The notes beneath the pieces are model-generated. The model had not been told where the DNA came from. It searched no databases and worked only from the letters and a program-made list of their open reading frames with translations. 64,000 bases of DNA from Stutzerimonas stutzeri (lineage in GTDB: Bacteria > Pseudomonadota > Gammaproteobacteria > Pseudomonadales > Pseudomonadaceae): NCBI RefSeq assembly GCF_000219605.1, contig NC_015740.1:3844001-3908000 (forward strand). Reading direction: 5' to 3'. A program made the translations under genes and the position numbers. Positions 36,110-49,907 of this stretch are shown piece by piece. Within the stretch, counting starts at the first letter, position 1; every line of letters begins with the position of its first letter.

Positions 36110-36847
36110 CTAAGGCTCCAGCCAGATCAGACTGGCGAAGCGCCCCGTGCGTGACGCACGGCGATAGGAATAGAAACGCGGATCGCTGAAGGTGCACAGC
36201 CCGCCGCCGTAGACGGCTTCGACTCCGACCGCGGCCAGGCGAATGCGCGCAAGCTGATACAGATCGGCCATGAAGCGCCCCTCGTTGCGGCTCGGCACGA
36301 ATGCCGCCGCAGCCGCCGGGTGCTGCGCGACGAATGCCTCGCGCACCTCGCCCCCCACTTCGAAGGCAGCGGGCCCGATCGCCGGCCCCAGCCAGACCAG
36401 CACGTCTTCGGCACGAATCGCCAGCGCCTCGAGCGTTGCTTCCAGCACGCCGCCAGCCAGCCCGCGCCAGCCCGCGTGCGCCGCAGCCACACGACTGGCG
36501 GCGAGGTCACAGAACAGCACCGGCAGGCAGTCGGCGGTGAGCACCGCACAGGCTTCGCCCGGCGTCTCGCTCCAGCTGGCATCGGCAGTGGCGCAGACAC
36601 CGGGAAGTGCCTTCACGGCCACACAGGAATGCACCTGTTCCAGCCAGATCGGCTGGCAACCCAGCGCATCGCGCAGATGCTGGCGATTGCTGGCCACCGC
36701 AGCCGGATCATCGCCGACATGATCGCCGAGATTGAAACTGTCGAACGGAGCCGCGCTGACACCCCCCTGACGGGTCGTCACGCAGGCACGAACGCGGGCC
36801 GGCGCCGGCCAGTCGGGCAGCAGCCAATTCTCGTCGCCGACAGTCAC
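36110..36847 (-). CDS. pgeF: Peptidoglycan editing factor PgeF (YfiH/laccase-domain family)
   Basis: A 245-residue cytosolic Zn/Cu enzyme; YfiH removes L-Ser-containing UDP-MurNAc by-products and so edits peptidoglycan precursors, while homologues act as polyphenol oxidases or purine nucleosidases. Metal ligands lie in LEQVHSC, TADCLPVLFCD and AAHAGWRGLAGG. The start is a GTG that overlaps the rluD stop (GTGA), fixing the reading frame and showing translational coupling; the longer upstream frame lies inside rluD. The order rluD-pgeF-clpB is widely conserved in gammaproteobacteria. Confidence 0.92.
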   Translation of the reverse strand: MTVGDENWLLPDWPAPARVRACVTTRQGGVSAAPFDSFNLGDHVGDDPAAVASNRQHLRDALGCQPIWLEQVHSCVAVKALPGVCATADASWSETPGEACAVLTADCLPVLFCDLAASRVAAAHAGWRGLAGGVLEATLEALAIRAEDVLVWLGPAIGPAAFEVGGEVREAFVAQHPAAAAAFVPSRNEGRFMADLYQLARIRLAAVGVEAVYGGGLCTFSDPRFYSYRRASRTGRFASLIWLEP

Positions 36848-37818
36848 CCGACGAAGGCCTCGCGATCCTGTTGCAGGAGCGTCAGCAGCCAGACGAAGTC
36901 GTCCGGCAACGGCGACTCCCACTTCATGCGCTGCCCGGTCACCGGATGATCCAGCTCGAGGAAACGGGCATGCAGCGCCTGCCGTGGGAACTCGCGCAGC
37001 GTCTGCACCAGTGTCGGATTGGCAGCTGGCGGAATACGGAAACGCCCGGCATACAGCGGATCGCCCACCAGCGGGTAGCCGAGGTGGGTCATGTGCACAC
37101 GAATCTGGTGGGTACGCCCGGTTTCCAGCTTGACCCGCACATGGGTGTGCGAGCGGAAACGCTCGAGCACACGATAGTGACTGACCGCGGGCTTGCCCCC
37201 CTCCACCACCGCCATGCGCTGGCGCTGCTGGCCGTGACGGCCGATCGGCGCATCCACGGTGCCGCCGGTGATGATTACGCCGATGACGATGGCTTCGTAG
37301 ATACGGCTGACACTGCGCGCCTGCAGCTGCTCCACCAGGCGGGTCTGTGCCTGCAGCGTCTTGGCCACCACCATCAGCCCGGTAGTGTCCTTGTCCAGAC
37401 GATGAACGATGCCGGCGCGCGGCACATTGATCAGGTCAGGTACGTGATGCAGCAACGCGTTGAGCAGCGTGCCGTCGGCATGCCCGGCCGCCGGATGCAC
37501 CACCAGCCCGGCCGGCTTGTCGATCACCAGAATCTGGTCGTCTTCATAGACGATGTCGAGCGGAATGTCCTGCGCCACCCATTCGCCCTGCGCCTGCTGT
37601 TCGGCGCTCAGCTCGAGCACCGCACCGGCATGCACGGTGTCGCGAGGGCGCAGCACGGCGCCATCCACCGTCAGCAGACCATCCTTGATCCAGGCCGCGA
37701 GGCGCGAACGCGAGTGTTCGGAGAAGAGCTGCGCCGCGACCTGATCGAGACGTTGCCCGCCTAGGTCAAACGGCACCTCGGCACGGAGTTGAATGGCCTG
37801 TTTGGAGATCGTGGACAT
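36844..37818 (-). CDS. rluD: 23S rRNA pseudouridine(1911/1915/1917) synthase
   Basis: A 324-residue enzyme that forms three pseudouridines in helix 69 of 23S rRNA and supports ribosome assembly. An N-terminal S4-like domain (QRLDQVAAQLFSEHSRSRLAAWIKDG) is followed by the RluA-type catalytic core with HRLDKDTTG (catalytic Asp near residue 142) and RTHQIRVHMTHLGYPLVGD. The start MSTISKQ is chosen over an ATG 14 codons upstream. It is divergent from bamD, as in many gammaproteobacteria. Confidence 0.95.
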   Translation of the reverse strand: MSTISKQAIQLRAEVPFDLGGQRLDQVAAQLFSEHSRSRLAAWIKDGLLTVDGAVLRPRDTVHAGAVLELSAEQQAQGEWVAQDIPLDIVYEDDQILVIDKPAGLVVHPAAGHADGTLLNALLHHVPDLINVPRAGIVHRLDKDTTGLMVVAKTLQAQTRLVEQLQARSVSRIYEAIVIGVIITGGTVDAPIGRHGQQRQRMAVVEGGKPAVSHYRVLERFRSHTHVRVKLETGRTHQIRVHMTHLGYPLVGDPLYAGRFRIPPAANPTLVQTLREFPRQALHARFLELDHPVTGQRMKWESPLPDDFVWLLTLLQQDREAFVG

Positions 37819-38022
37819 ACGGCGAGATAGATTCGTCAGAGAGAGGCGAGCGGCATCCATTGCTGATGGATGCCCGGAGGACCGCAGATGGCGGAGCGGC
37901 CTTTGGTTTCGGCTACACGCTTGTGTTTAAATACGGCGTCTTTGTCCCGGCGCACCGGGGCGCCCATCATAACAGGACGGCTCCGCGCGAGACAGCCAGC
38001 CGTCACAGGGACGCAAGCCGCC

Positions 38023-39012
38023 ATGCAAGTGAAACACCTGCTGCTGATCGCCATTTTCGCCCTTACCGCCGCCTGTTCATCCAACGAAACCGTCGACGAA
38101 AACCTGGGCGAGGTCGAGCTGTACCAGCAAGCACAGGCCGACCTGGACAACAAGAGCTATACCAGCGCCATCAGCAAGCTCAAGGCGCTGGAGTCGCGTT
38201 ACCCGTTCGGTCGTTTCGCCGAGCAGGCGCAGCTCGAGCTGATCTACGCCTATTACCGCAACGCCGAGCCGGAAGCTGCACGTTCGGCTGCCGAGCGCTT
38301 CATCCGCCTGCATCCGCAGCACCCGAACGTCGACTATGCCTACTACCTCAAAGGCCTGGCCTCGTTCGATCAGGACCGCGGCCTGCTCGCTCGCTTTCTG
38401 CCGCTGGACATGACCAAGCGCGACCCGGGCGCTGCCCGCGACTCGTTCAACGAGTTCGCCCAGCTCACCAGCCGCTATCCGAACAGCCGTTATTCGCCGG
38501 ATGCCAAGGCGCGCATGATCTACCTGCGCAACCTCCTGGCAGCCAACGAGATTCACGTCGCTCACTACTACCTCAAGCGCCAGGCCTACGTGGCCGCCGC
38601 CAACCGCGGGCGCTATGTGGTGGAAAACTTCCAGGGCACACCGGCCGTGGCGGACGGTCTGGCTGTGATGACCGAGGCCTACCAGCGCCTCGGCCTCGAT
38701 GACCTCGCCGATGCCAGCCTCAAGACCCTTCAGCTCAACTACCCGGATCATGCCACCCTCGAGGACGGCAAGTTCACCCCCATCGAGCGCGAAGAAGACA
38801 CCCGCAGCTGGCTGAGCAAGGCCACGCTCGGCCTGATCGAAGGCGAAGCGCCGCGTCCCGACACCTCCCGCGCCAACCGTGACGTGTTGCGCCAGTACGA
38901 GAACGCTGCGCGTGACCTGCCGGAAGAACTGCGCCCCGTACTCAAGGAAGTGGAACAGCAGGAGCCGAAGCGCTCCTGGTGGAGCCGCCTGACCTTCGGC
39001 CTGTTCGACTGA
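38023..39012 (+). CDS. bamD: Outer-membrane protein assembly factor BamD (ComL)
   Basis: A 329-residue essential lipoprotein of the BAM complex, anchored in the inner leaflet of the outer membrane. The signal peptide ends at LTAACSS with Cys18 as lipid site. Tetratricopeptide repeats cover about residues 30-240 ([30 protein letters not shown]...). The C-terminal 90 residues (residues 240-329) are a pseudomonad-type extension absent from the 245-residue E. coli protein. The long open frame continues upstream but the lipobox sets this start. Confidence 0.94.
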   Translation: MQVKHLLLIAIFALTAACSSNETVDENLGEVELYQQAQADLDNKSYTSAISKLKALESRYPFGRFAEQAQLELIYAYYRNAEPEAARSAAERFIRLHPQHPNVDYAYYLKGLASFDQDRGLLARFLPLDMTKRDPGAARDSFNEFAQLTSRYPNSRYSPDAKARMIYLRNLLAANEIHVAHYYLKRQAYVAAANRGRYVVENFQGTPAVADGLAVMTEAYQRLGLDDLADASLKTLQLNYPDHATLEDGKFTPIEREEDTRSWLSKATLGLIEGEAPRPDTSRANRDVLRQYENAARDLPEELRPVLKEVEQQEPKRSWWSRLTFGLFD

Positions 39013-39133
39013 AATGGGCTGACCATGCGCCGCTGCGTCGAGCCCTATGCTCGTCACCGTCGGCGCACCGGGCCAGGACCGGCCCTGGCTAGTCCGGTGG
39101 CCGGTCGCCACGCATAAACAGGAAGGAATCGAT

Positions 39134-39367
39134 ATGGGGCTGTTTCGACTGCTGTTCTGGATCGCACTGATCGCCGCCGCCTTCTGGCTGTGGCGCCGCT
39201 TGACCCGGAAGAAGACGCCGACCGCGCAACAGCAGGGCAGCCTGCCGATGGTCCGCTGCGCTCAATGCGGCGTGCACGTGCCGCAGAACCAGGCCCTGCA
39301 GGCCCATGACCGCTGGTACTGCAGCCAGGCTCACCTCGAGCAGGACAGCACCTCTGGTGGGCACTGA
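39134..39367 (+). CDS. PP0621-family protein, 77 aa
   Basis: A 77-residue protein with an N-terminal transmembrane helix (about residues 2-20), a basic stretch RRLTRKK, and a C-terminal zinc-ribbon-like motif (CAQCGVHVP...WYCSQAH). This matches the PP0621 family found just upstream of pilS in pseudomonads. AGGAAGGA precedes the ATG. Its last 11 bases overlap the start of pilS, so translation is probably coupled. The function is unknown; a link with PilS is plausible from context only. Confidence 0.8.
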   Translation: MGLFRLLFWIALIAAAFWLWRRLTRKKTPTAQQQGSLPMVRCAQCGVHVPQNQALQAHDRWYCSQAHLEQDSTSGGH

Positions 39368-40949
39368 GAACCTCACCTTCTTCGGCGACCAGGGGCGGCG
39401 CATCCTTCGCCTGTATCACCTCTACCGCCTGACCATTGGCCTCGCGCTGGTGCTGCTGATCAGCAGCGACCTGCACAACGATCTGCTGCAGATGAGCAAT
39501 CCGCAGCTGTTTCAGTACGGCGCCTGGCTCTATCTGATCCTCAACATCATCGTCGCGGTGCTGGTGCAGAGCCCCGAGCGCGACCTGCCAGTGCTCAGCC
39601 TGGCGCTGATGGACGTGATCCTGCTGTCGGGATTGTTCTATTTTGGCGGAGGAACGCCGAGCGGCATCGGCAACCTGCTGATCGTCGCCGTCGCCATCGC
39701 CAATATTCTCCTGCGGGGGCGGGTCGGTTTCTTCATCGCCGCGGTCGCTGCCACCGGCCTGATCTACCTGACCTTCTACCTGAGCATCAGTCGTTCCGAA
39801 GCCAGCAGCCAGTACGTCCAGGCCGGTGCGCTCGGCACGCTGTGCTTCGCCGCAGCCTTTCTCGTCCAGGGACTGACTCGGCGCCTGCAGGTCAGCGAGA
39901 CTCTGGCCCGCCAGCGCGCCGAGGAGGTCGCCAACCTCGAGGCCCTCAACGCGCTGATCCTGCAGCGCATGCGCACCGGCATCATGGTGTTGGACCCGCA
40001 GGAGCGCGTGCTCCTGGCCAACCAGGGAGCGCTGCAGTTGCTCGGCCAGGAATCGCTGGCCGGCGAGCGCCTCGCACCGCGCTGCCCGGAGCTGCTCAAG
40101 GCACTGCAGCACTGGCGTGGCAATCCCACACTGCGCCCGCCGAACCTCAAGGCCACCCCCGGCGGACCGACGCTACAGCCGAGTTTCGCCGCCCTGCAGC
40201 ACGGCAACAAGCTCGACACTCTGGTGTTCCTCGAGGACATCTCGCAGATCGCCCAGAAGGCCCAGCAACTCAAGCTCGCCTCCCTCGGACGACTCACAGC
40301 CAGCATTGCCCATGAAATCCGCAATCCGCTGGGCGCCATCAGCCATGCTGCTCAGCTGCTACAGGAATCCGAAGAGCTGGACGGCCCGGATCGGCGACTG
40401 GCGCAGATCATCCAGGACCACTCGCGGCGGATGAATCTGGTCATCGAGAACGTGCTGCAGCTTTCCCGGCGCCGCCAGGCGGAGCCCCAGCTGCTGGATC
40501 TCAAATACTGGCTGCATCGCTTCGTCAGCGAGTTCCGCCAGGGGCTCAGCCCGCAGCAGACGGTTCACCTGGAAACCATCGGCAGCTCGCTGCAGACGCG
40601 CATGGACCCCAACCAGCTGACCCAGGTGCTCACCAACCTGGTGCAGAACGGCCTGCGCTACAGCGGCAAGGAGCACGATCGCGCTCAGGTCTGGCTCCGC
40701 CTGTTTCGCGACGAAGCCAGCGATCTGCCGGTCGTTGAGGTCCTCGACGATGGGCCCGGCATCGCCGCCGAGCAGTTGCACAACGTTTTCGAACCCTTCT
40801 TCACCACCGAGAGTAAAGGCACCGGGCTCGGGCTGTACATCTCCCGCGAGCTGTGCGAGAGCAACCAGGCACGCCTGGACTACCGCGAGCGCGCCGAAGG
40901 CGGCAGCTGCTTCCGCATCGTCTTCGCGCACCCGCGCAAGCTGAGCTAG
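39357..40949 (+). CDS. pilS: Sensor histidine kinase PilS
   Basis: A 530-residue inner-membrane kinase that controls type IV pilin transcription through PilR. Six membrane helices occupy about residues 24-180, as in P. aeruginosa PilS, which senses pilin in the membrane. A PAS-like segment follows (LNALILQRMRTGIMVLDPQERVLLANQGAL), then HisKA with SIAHEIRNPLGAIS and HATPase with NGLRYS, DDGPGI and GTGLGLYIS. The start is a GTG overlapping the previous gene; the resulting length equals that of P. aeruginosa PilS. pilR follows 130 bp downstream. Confidence 0.95.
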   Translation: MGTENLTFFGDQGRRILRLYHLYRLTIGLALVLLISSDLHNDLLQMSNPQLFQYGAWLYLILNIIVAVLVQSPERDLPVLSLALMDVILLSGLFYFGGGTPSGIGNLLIVAVAIANILLRGRVGFFIAAVAATGLIYLTFYLSISRSEASSQYVQAGALGTLCFAAAFLVQGLTRRLQVSETLARQRAEEVANLEALNALILQRMRTGIMVLDPQERVLLANQGALQLLGQESLAGERLAPRCPELLKALQHWRGNPTLRPPNLKATPGGPTLQPSFAALQHGNKLDTLVFLEDISQIAQKAQQLKLASLGRLTASIAHEIRNPLGAISHAAQLLQESEELDGPDRRLAQIIQDHSRRMNLVIENVLQLSRRRQAEPQLLDLKYWLHRFVSEFRQGLSPQQTVHLETIGSSLQTRMDPNQLTQVLTNLVQNGLRYSGKEHDRAQVWLRLFRDEASDLPVVEVLDDGPGIAAEQLHNVFEPFFTTESKGTGLGLYISRELCESNQARLDYRERAEGGSCFRIVFAHPRKLS

Positions 40950-41079
40950 GCGCAGCAGAACAGTTGCCGGCAACGCATCACACATCGACCAAAGCGGCAG
41001 CCACGGCGGCGCCGGGAGAGTTAACATGCTCGCCAGCCGCCCGGAAGGCGACCCCCGCTTCAGGAACCAGAGCAAGACC

Positions 41080-42417
<1,338 letters not shown>

Positions 42418-42441
42418 GTGGCAGGCGTAGACGCCTGCCAC
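42418..42441. terminator. Hairpin after pilR
   Basis: A 10-bp perfect stem (GTGGCAGGCG-TAGA-CGCCTGCCAC) begins directly after the pilR stop and faces the convergent DUF2333 gene. There is no T-tract. Confidence 0.6.
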
Positions 42442-42460
42442 CGGACACGAACGCTGCGTC

Positions 42461-43519
42461 CTACCCCTGCGACAGCAGGTTGCGCAGATCGATGATCGCC
42501 GCGTTGGCGCGGGAGATGTAGTTGGCCATCACCAGCGAGTGATTGGCCAGCACGCCGTAGCCGCTGCCGTTGAGCACCATCGGGCTCCACAGCGGCTCCT
42601 GCGCCGCCTCCAGCTCACGAATGATCTGCCTGACGCTGATCGTGGCGTTCTTCTTGGCCAGCACGTCGGCGAAGTCCACCTCGATCGCCCGCAGCAGATG
42701 TGACAGCGCCCAGGCCTGACCACGCGCCTCGAAGAATACATTGTCGATCTGCATCCAGGGCGTCTCGACCACCTGCTCCTTGACCTGCGGCACGATGCCG
42801 GCCCGCTCCTGCTCCGGTGCGATATCGGCATCCAGGCGCACCCGACCGACACTTGCCGACAGGCGCTGGGACAACGATCCGAGGCGGGTCGCCGCATCAC
42901 CCAACCAGTTGTTCAGGTTGTCGGCGCGGGTATAGAACAACGCCTTGGGCTCCGGCTCGCTGAGGCGGGCCAGATAGCGATCCAGACTGCGGATGCCGTT
43001 GCGGTATTCACTTTCCGAGGCAGGCAGGGTCCAGCTGCGGTTGTCGAAGTTGAACAGCGGCTCGGCCTTGGCCAGATCCGGGTCCTCGGTGGACTGTGAC
43101 TGCGAACGGGCGAAATCCTTGCGCAGCGCCCGCGCCAGATCACGAACCTGCACCAGCACGCCGTATTCCCAGCTCGGCATGTTGTCCAGCCACAGCCCCG
43201 GCGGGGCGATGTCATTGCTCAGATAGCCGCCGGGCTTGTCCAGCAGGGTACTGGCCACGCGCTTGAGGGTTTCCACCGTGGTATAGCCGCTGACCAGCTG
43301 GCGCTGCGAAGCCTCCGCCGCCTGGCGCGTATGCTGCTGTACCGGAAACAGGTCCGGCTCGCGACTCCAGTACCATCCCAGCAGCAGCGTCACCAGCAGG
43401 TAGATGCCCAGCAGAGCGGCAAGAATCAGCAGAAGCGGGTTGCCTGCGCGTTGGCCAGCCGCTCCGGCCGAGCCGTTGGAGCGGCCAAGGCGAGCGAAGC
43501 GATTCTTCCAATCCGACAT
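42461..43519 (-). CDS. DUF2333 family inner-membrane protein
   Basis: A 352-residue protein with one N-terminal membrane helix (about residues 28-49, PLLLILAALLGIYLLVTLLLG) and a large, mostly helical periplasmic part (VQQHTRQAAEASQRQLVSGYTTVETLKRVASTLLDKPGGYLSND...). This pattern fits DUF2333, a conserved proteobacterial family of unknown function. It converges with pilR and is divergent from the GcbA-like gene. No signal peptidase site is evident, so it is probably membrane anchored. Confidence 0.85.
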   Translation of the reverse strand: MSDWKNRFARLGRSNGSAGAAGQRAGNPLLLILAALLGIYLLVTLLLGWYWSREPDLFPVQQHTRQAAEASQRQLVSGYTTVETLKRVASTLLDKPGGYLSNDIAPPGLWLDNMPSWEYGVLVQVRDLARALRKDFARSQSQSTEDPDLAKAEPLFNFDNRSWTLPASESEYRNGIRSLDRYLARLSEPEPKALFYTRADNLNNWLGDAATRLGSLSQRLSASVGRVRLDADIAPEQERAGIVPQVKEQVVETPWMQIDNVFFEARGQAWALSHLLRAIEVDFADVLAKKNATISVRQIIRELEAAQEPLWSPMVLNGSGYGVLANHSLVMANYISRANAAIIDLRNLLSQG

Positions 43520-43736
43520 GGGCTGTGTGTCCTTCTGGCGAGTTCAGGGGTTCGACCGCCCGGCACCGGAGACGTTGCGCAGGCATGTCTTTACTATAAC
43601 GCAGGGCCCAGGCGTGCTCAGCGCCAAATTGAGAACCACTACCGCGCAACGCCCTTCCAAAGCGCCCCGACGGTGATAGCATGCCGCCATTACAATGCAC
43701 CAGGGCAGCGCACCTGGCGCGCCAGGAATAATCGCG

Positions 43737-45332
43737 ATGTCGGATCAGGAAGAGCTTAAACAGCATTTCGCCCAGCGGGTCATCCACCAGGCACGGGAAG
43801 TGCTGGAGGTCTGGCAGCAACTGCAACGCAGCGAATGGAACGAGGACTACCATGCCGCGTTGACCGAAGCGACGACTCGTCTTCGGCGCTTTGCCGATCG
43901 CTTCGAGCAGACCGAGCACAGCGAGCTGGCGTTGAACATCGAGGATTGCCTGAGCGACATCCGCGACAACCGCGGGCGTCTGTCCAGCAGCACCATCTCC
44001 ACACTGAGTCAGCTGATCTATCGCCTTGCCCGCACCGGACTGCGCCACAGCGATCCGCACAACCAGTCGTTCCTGCCGCCGCTGAGCAAGCCGGTGTACA
44101 TCGCCCTGCAAGACCAGGAGCGCGCCGAGCACCTGGTACGCCAGCTGGACTTCTTCAGCATGTCCGCACAGGCCTTCAGCAATGTCGCCGCGTTCCGCAC
44201 GGCGATGCATCGCCGGCACCCGGCCGCCATCGTGATGGAGGTGGACTTCAACGGACCGGGCGAAGGGCTGCGCCTCGCCGAACAGGTGCAACTCGGTCTG
44301 GAGCCGAAGCTGCCCATGCTGTTCTTCAGCCACGCCGAAACCGACACGCCGACTCGCCTGGCCGCCGTCCGCGCCGGCGGTCTGGAGTTCTTCACCGGTA
44401 CCTTGGACGCCAGCAGCCTGCTGGAGAAGATCGAGATCTTCACCCGCACCGCGCATTACGAGCCGATTCGCGTGCTGATCATCGATGACTCGCGTGCCCA
44501 GGCGACGCATACCGAGCGGGTGCTGAACAACGCCGGCATCGTCACCCAGACCCTGACCGAGCCGATCCAGGCCATCGGCGCACTCGCCGAGTTCCAGCCG
44601 GACCTGATCATCCTCGACATGTACATGCCCGACTGCCAGGGCACCGAGCTGGCCAAGGTAATCCGCCAGCATGAGCGCTACGTCAGCGTGCCGATCATCT
44701 ACCTGTCCGCCGAGGACGATCTGGACAAGCAGTTGGACGCCATGGGCGAAGGCGGCGACGACTTTCTCACCAAGCCGATCAAGCCGAGCCACCTGATCGC
44801 CACGGTACGCACCCGCGCTACCCGCGCGCGCAGCCTGAAGGCGCGCATCGTGCGCGACAGCCTCACCGGTCTGTACAACCACACCCACAGCCTGCAGCTG
44901 CTCGAGGATGCTCGCTTCCGCGCCCGTCGCGACAATCGACCGCTGAGCTTCGCCATGCTCGACATCGATCACTTCAAGCAGGTCAACGACACCTTCGGCC
45001 ACCCCATGGGTGACCGGGTCATCAAGAGCCTGGCGCTGTTTCTCAAGCAGCGCCTGCGCAAGACCGATCACATCGGCCGCTACGGTGGCGAGGAGTTCGC
45101 CGTGGTGCTGCCAGACACCCCGGCAGAGGCCGCCTGCAAGGTGCTGAACGAGATCCGCCAGCGTTTCGCCGAGATACGTTTCCCGGCGCAGCCGCGCGAT
45201 CTGAGCTGCACCTTCAGCTGCGGCATCACCGAGCTGACCGCCGATGCCGAGGTCAAGACGCTTATCCAGCAGGCCGACGAGGCGCTCTATCGTGCCAAGC
45301 ACGCCGGTCGTAACCGCGTCGAGCGTTACTAG
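43737..45332 (+). CDS. gcbA: Response-regulator diguanylate cyclase (GcbA-like)
   Basis: A 531-residue cytosolic cyclic-di-GMP synthase. Residues 1-115 are a helical, Hpt-like domain that lacks a clear phospho-His motif. Next is a degenerate receiver (about 130-235), then a canonical receiver with LIIDDS and the acceptor Asp in LIILDMYMPD, and a GGDEF domain with GGEEF at 450-454. An RKTD inhibitory I-site lies exactly five residues before it. The layout matches GcbA (P. fluorescens; PA4843), which controls attachment and dispersion. As in P. aeruginosa, a chemoreceptor gene follows. The start ATG has AGGAA upstream. Confidence 0.82.
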   Translation: MSDQEELKQHFAQRVIHQAREVLEVWQQLQRSEWNEDYHAALTEATTRLRRFADRFEQTEHSELALNIEDCLSDIRDNRGRLSSSTISTLSQLIYRLARTGLRHSDPHNQSFLPPLSKPVYIALQDQERAEHLVRQLDFFSMSAQAFSNVAAFRTAMHRRHPAAIVMEVDFNGPGEGLRLAEQVQLGLEPKLPMLFFSHAETDTPTRLAAVRAGGLEFFTGTLDASSLLEKIEIFTRTAHYEPIRVLIIDDSRAQATHTERVLNNAGIVTQTLTEPIQAIGALAEFQPDLIILDMYMPDCQGTELAKVIRQHERYVSVPIIYLSAEDDLDKQLDAMGEGGDDFLTKPIKPSHLIATVRTRATRARSLKARIVRDSLTGLYNHTHSLQLLEDARFRARRDNRPLSFAMLDIDHFKQVNDTFGHPMGDRVIKSLALFLKQRLRKTDHIGRYGGEEFAVVLPDTPAEAACKVLNEIRQRFAEIRFPAQPRDLSCTFSCGITELTADAEVKTLIQQADEALYRAKHAGRNRVERY

Positions 45333-45459
45333 CCGCCAATACAGGCGCGGCCGCCAACGTCGAGGGTCGTGTAGCGATCGTCGGAGCGGCCGGCTGTCAC
45401 GCGAATGACATCAAACTGCCATACCCTGCAAGGCCTCCGAATTGCTTTGCGAGGCGAGC

Positions 45460-47421
45460 ATGCGCCTGAAGTCGCTCACCACTCTCAATACCCTGCTGCT
45501 GATCGCGGTGTGTCTGGCACTGGGCGCGACGCTCTGGTGGTCCGAGCGCGCCATGGAGCGCCCCTACCTGCTGATGGTGCGCTATCTGGCGCTGTCCCAG
45601 CAGTTTCAGCAGCAGGCGGTGGACAACATTCACGGCTACCTCGCCAGCGGTGACGCGCTGCGCCACAGCCAGGCGCAGCAGGCGCTCACCGAATTCGCCG
45701 ATGACAGCAGCGCGCTACCGGAGGACCTGGCAGCGCGGCTGCGTCCCAGTCTCGCCGAACTGTCGCGCTTCACCGCCGACGAGCTGCTGGCCGCGGGCAA
45801 GCTGGCCGGCGACCCGCAAGGGCTGCTGCTGCAGGCCGAGCGCGAAATGGCCGGCGTGCTCTCGCAGCTCGACGACTACCGCGCGCACGCCGATCATCCA
45901 CGCGCCGCAGACTACCAGCGCCCCCTGTTCGCCGCCGGGCAGCAGCTGTTTCGTCTGAGCCACGCCCGCGGCAAGCTGGTGAGCAGCGGCCGTGACGAGC
46001 TGAACTCCGAGGTGGAGCAGGTGCTGCGCAGCCTGGAGCAGGAGGCGGCACGACTCGACACGCTGCCGCTGCTCGGCGTGCTAACCCAGAACCAGTCCGC
46101 CACCAGCACCTTTGCCGCGCTGCTCGACCTGGGGGCGGCAGCGGACCAGCACAGCGAAGACCGTGGCATTGCCCTCAAGCGCGAGTTCGCCAGCCTGATC
46201 AAGCGCTACCCGGCCGAGCTGCAACGCACTCGCGAGCTGATCCGCCAGCGTAGCGCGCTGCTCGACAGCAGCGCGCAGAAGATCGCCAGCGTCGAGCAGG
46301 CGCTGGCCGCGCTGGAGCCTGCGGTACGGGCCGAACACAGCCGAATCCAGAGCGAAGTGCGCCTGATCCAGATCGGCATCATCGCGCTGATCCTGCTCAT
46401 CGCTCTGGCCATCGACCGCCTGCAGCGTCAGCTGACTCGAGCCCTCGGCCAGCTGGTGCCGGCTTTGTCCAACTGGGCGCGAGGTGACTTCAGCGCAGAG
46501 GTACGCATCGCGAGCCGGATTCGCGAGATCGACGACATCGAGGCCTCGCTGAACCAGCTGCGTACCTACCTGCTGGAACTGGTCGGCACGCTGCGCAAGC
46601 AGGCGACGCGCGTCGCCGAAAGCAGCCGCAGCCTGGACGAGATGAGCAGCAGCCTGCATGACGGCGCCCAGCGCCAGACCGGCGACACCGCGCAGATTCG
46701 CGACTCGCTCGGCGAGCTGGAGGCGACCATCCAGCAGGTGGCCGATGGCGCCGGCGAAGCCGCCCAAGCCAGCCGCGCAGCGGCGCGTGCGGTGCAGCAC
46801 GGCCAGCAGGTCATCGGCGAGAGCCTGACCGGCCTGCATGGGCTGGTCAGCGAGGTGCAGGGCAACGCTGTGGCAATCGAACGACTGGCCGACGAAACCG
46901 TCACTATTGGCAAGGTCCTGACGGTCATTCGCGCGATTGCCGAGCAGACCAATCTGCTGGCGCTCAATGCGGCGATCGAAGCAGCCCGCGCCGGTGGTCA
47001 CGGCCGCGGCTTCGCGGTGGTCGCGGACGAAGTGCGCTCACTGGCACAGCGTACCAGCGGGGCCACCGAGGAAATCCAGCAGCTGATCGGCCGTCTGCAG
47101 CAGGCCGCGCGGCAGTCCGTGGAGGCGATGCGCAGTCAGGTCGAGCATGCCGAAAGCACGGCCAGCCTGGCGCAAAGCGCCGATCAGGCCCTGGAACAGA
47201 TCGTCTCGACCATAGCCAGCATCAACCATATGGCCGAGCAGATCGCCCAGGCCACGGCCCAGCAGGGCGAAGCGGTGGGCGAAATCCGTGGCCACAGCGA
47301 ACGTATCCATCAGCTGGGCGATGCCAACCTGGGGCACATCAGCCGCGGCCGGGAGCAGAGCGCCGAGATGCTGCAACTGGGCAGCGAGCTGGATCGAGCG
47401 ACCCAGGCCTTTCGCTTCTAG
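45460..47421 (+). CDS. ctpL: Methyl-accepting chemotaxis protein (CtpL-like)
   Basis: A 653-residue chemoreceptor. The first membrane helix is about residues 10-28, the helical periplasmic region about 270 residues, and the second helix about 303-321. A divergent HAMP segment and the conserved signalling tip ([38 protein letters not shown]) follow. In P. aeruginosa the gcbA gene is followed by ctpL, a phosphate-sensing receptor with an HBM domain; length, layout and position agree, so this is probably the orthologue. The ligand remains an inference. GAGG lies before the ATG; the upstream ATG at 45442 lacks a site. Confidence 0.82.
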   Translation: MRLKSLTTLNTLLLIAVCLALGATLWWSERAMERPYLLMVRYLALSQQFQQQAVDNIHGYLASGDALRHSQAQQALTEFADDSSALPEDLAARLRPSLAELSRFTADELLAAGKLAGDPQGLLLQAEREMAGVLSQLDDYRAHADHPRAADYQRPLFAAGQQLFRLSHARGKLVSSGRDELNSEVEQVLRSLEQEAARLDTLPLLGVLTQNQSATSTFAALLDLGAAADQHSEDRGIALKREFASLIKRYPAELQRTRELIRQRSALLDSSAQKIASVEQALAALEPAVRAEHSRIQSEVRLIQIGIIALILLIALAIDRLQRQLTRALGQLVPALSNWARGDFSAEVRIASRIREIDDIEASLNQLRTYLLELVGTLRKQATRVAESSRSLDEMSSSLHDGAQRQTGDTAQIRDSLGELEATIQQVADGAGEAAQASRAAARAVQHGQQVIGESLTGLHGLVSEVQGNAVAIERLADETVTIGKVLTVIRAIAEQTNLLALNAAIEAARAGGHGRGFAVVADEVRSLAQRTSGATEEIQQLIGRLQQAARQSVEAMRSQVEHAESTASLAQSADQALEQIVSTIASINHMAEQIAQATAQQGEAVGEIRGHSERIHQLGDANLGHISRGREQSAEMLQLGSELDRATQAFRF

Positions 47422-47459
47422 CCGGCGCGCTTGCCGATGGGCGCTCCAGACGATGCCCG

Positions 47460-49739
<2,280 letters not shown>

Positions 49740-49907
49740 GGCGGAAAACCGGGGCAACGAAAACGGGCGCGGAATATAGCACAAAAAATAACCAAGTCCG
49801 ACCAGCGTGCAGGGTCTTTATCGACCTTGGCGACAGGCGCGCGCTGCGCTTTCGCCTCCCGCTATACTCGCGCCACCCGACCCACGCATCGAGCCCGGGA
49901 GATCCTG

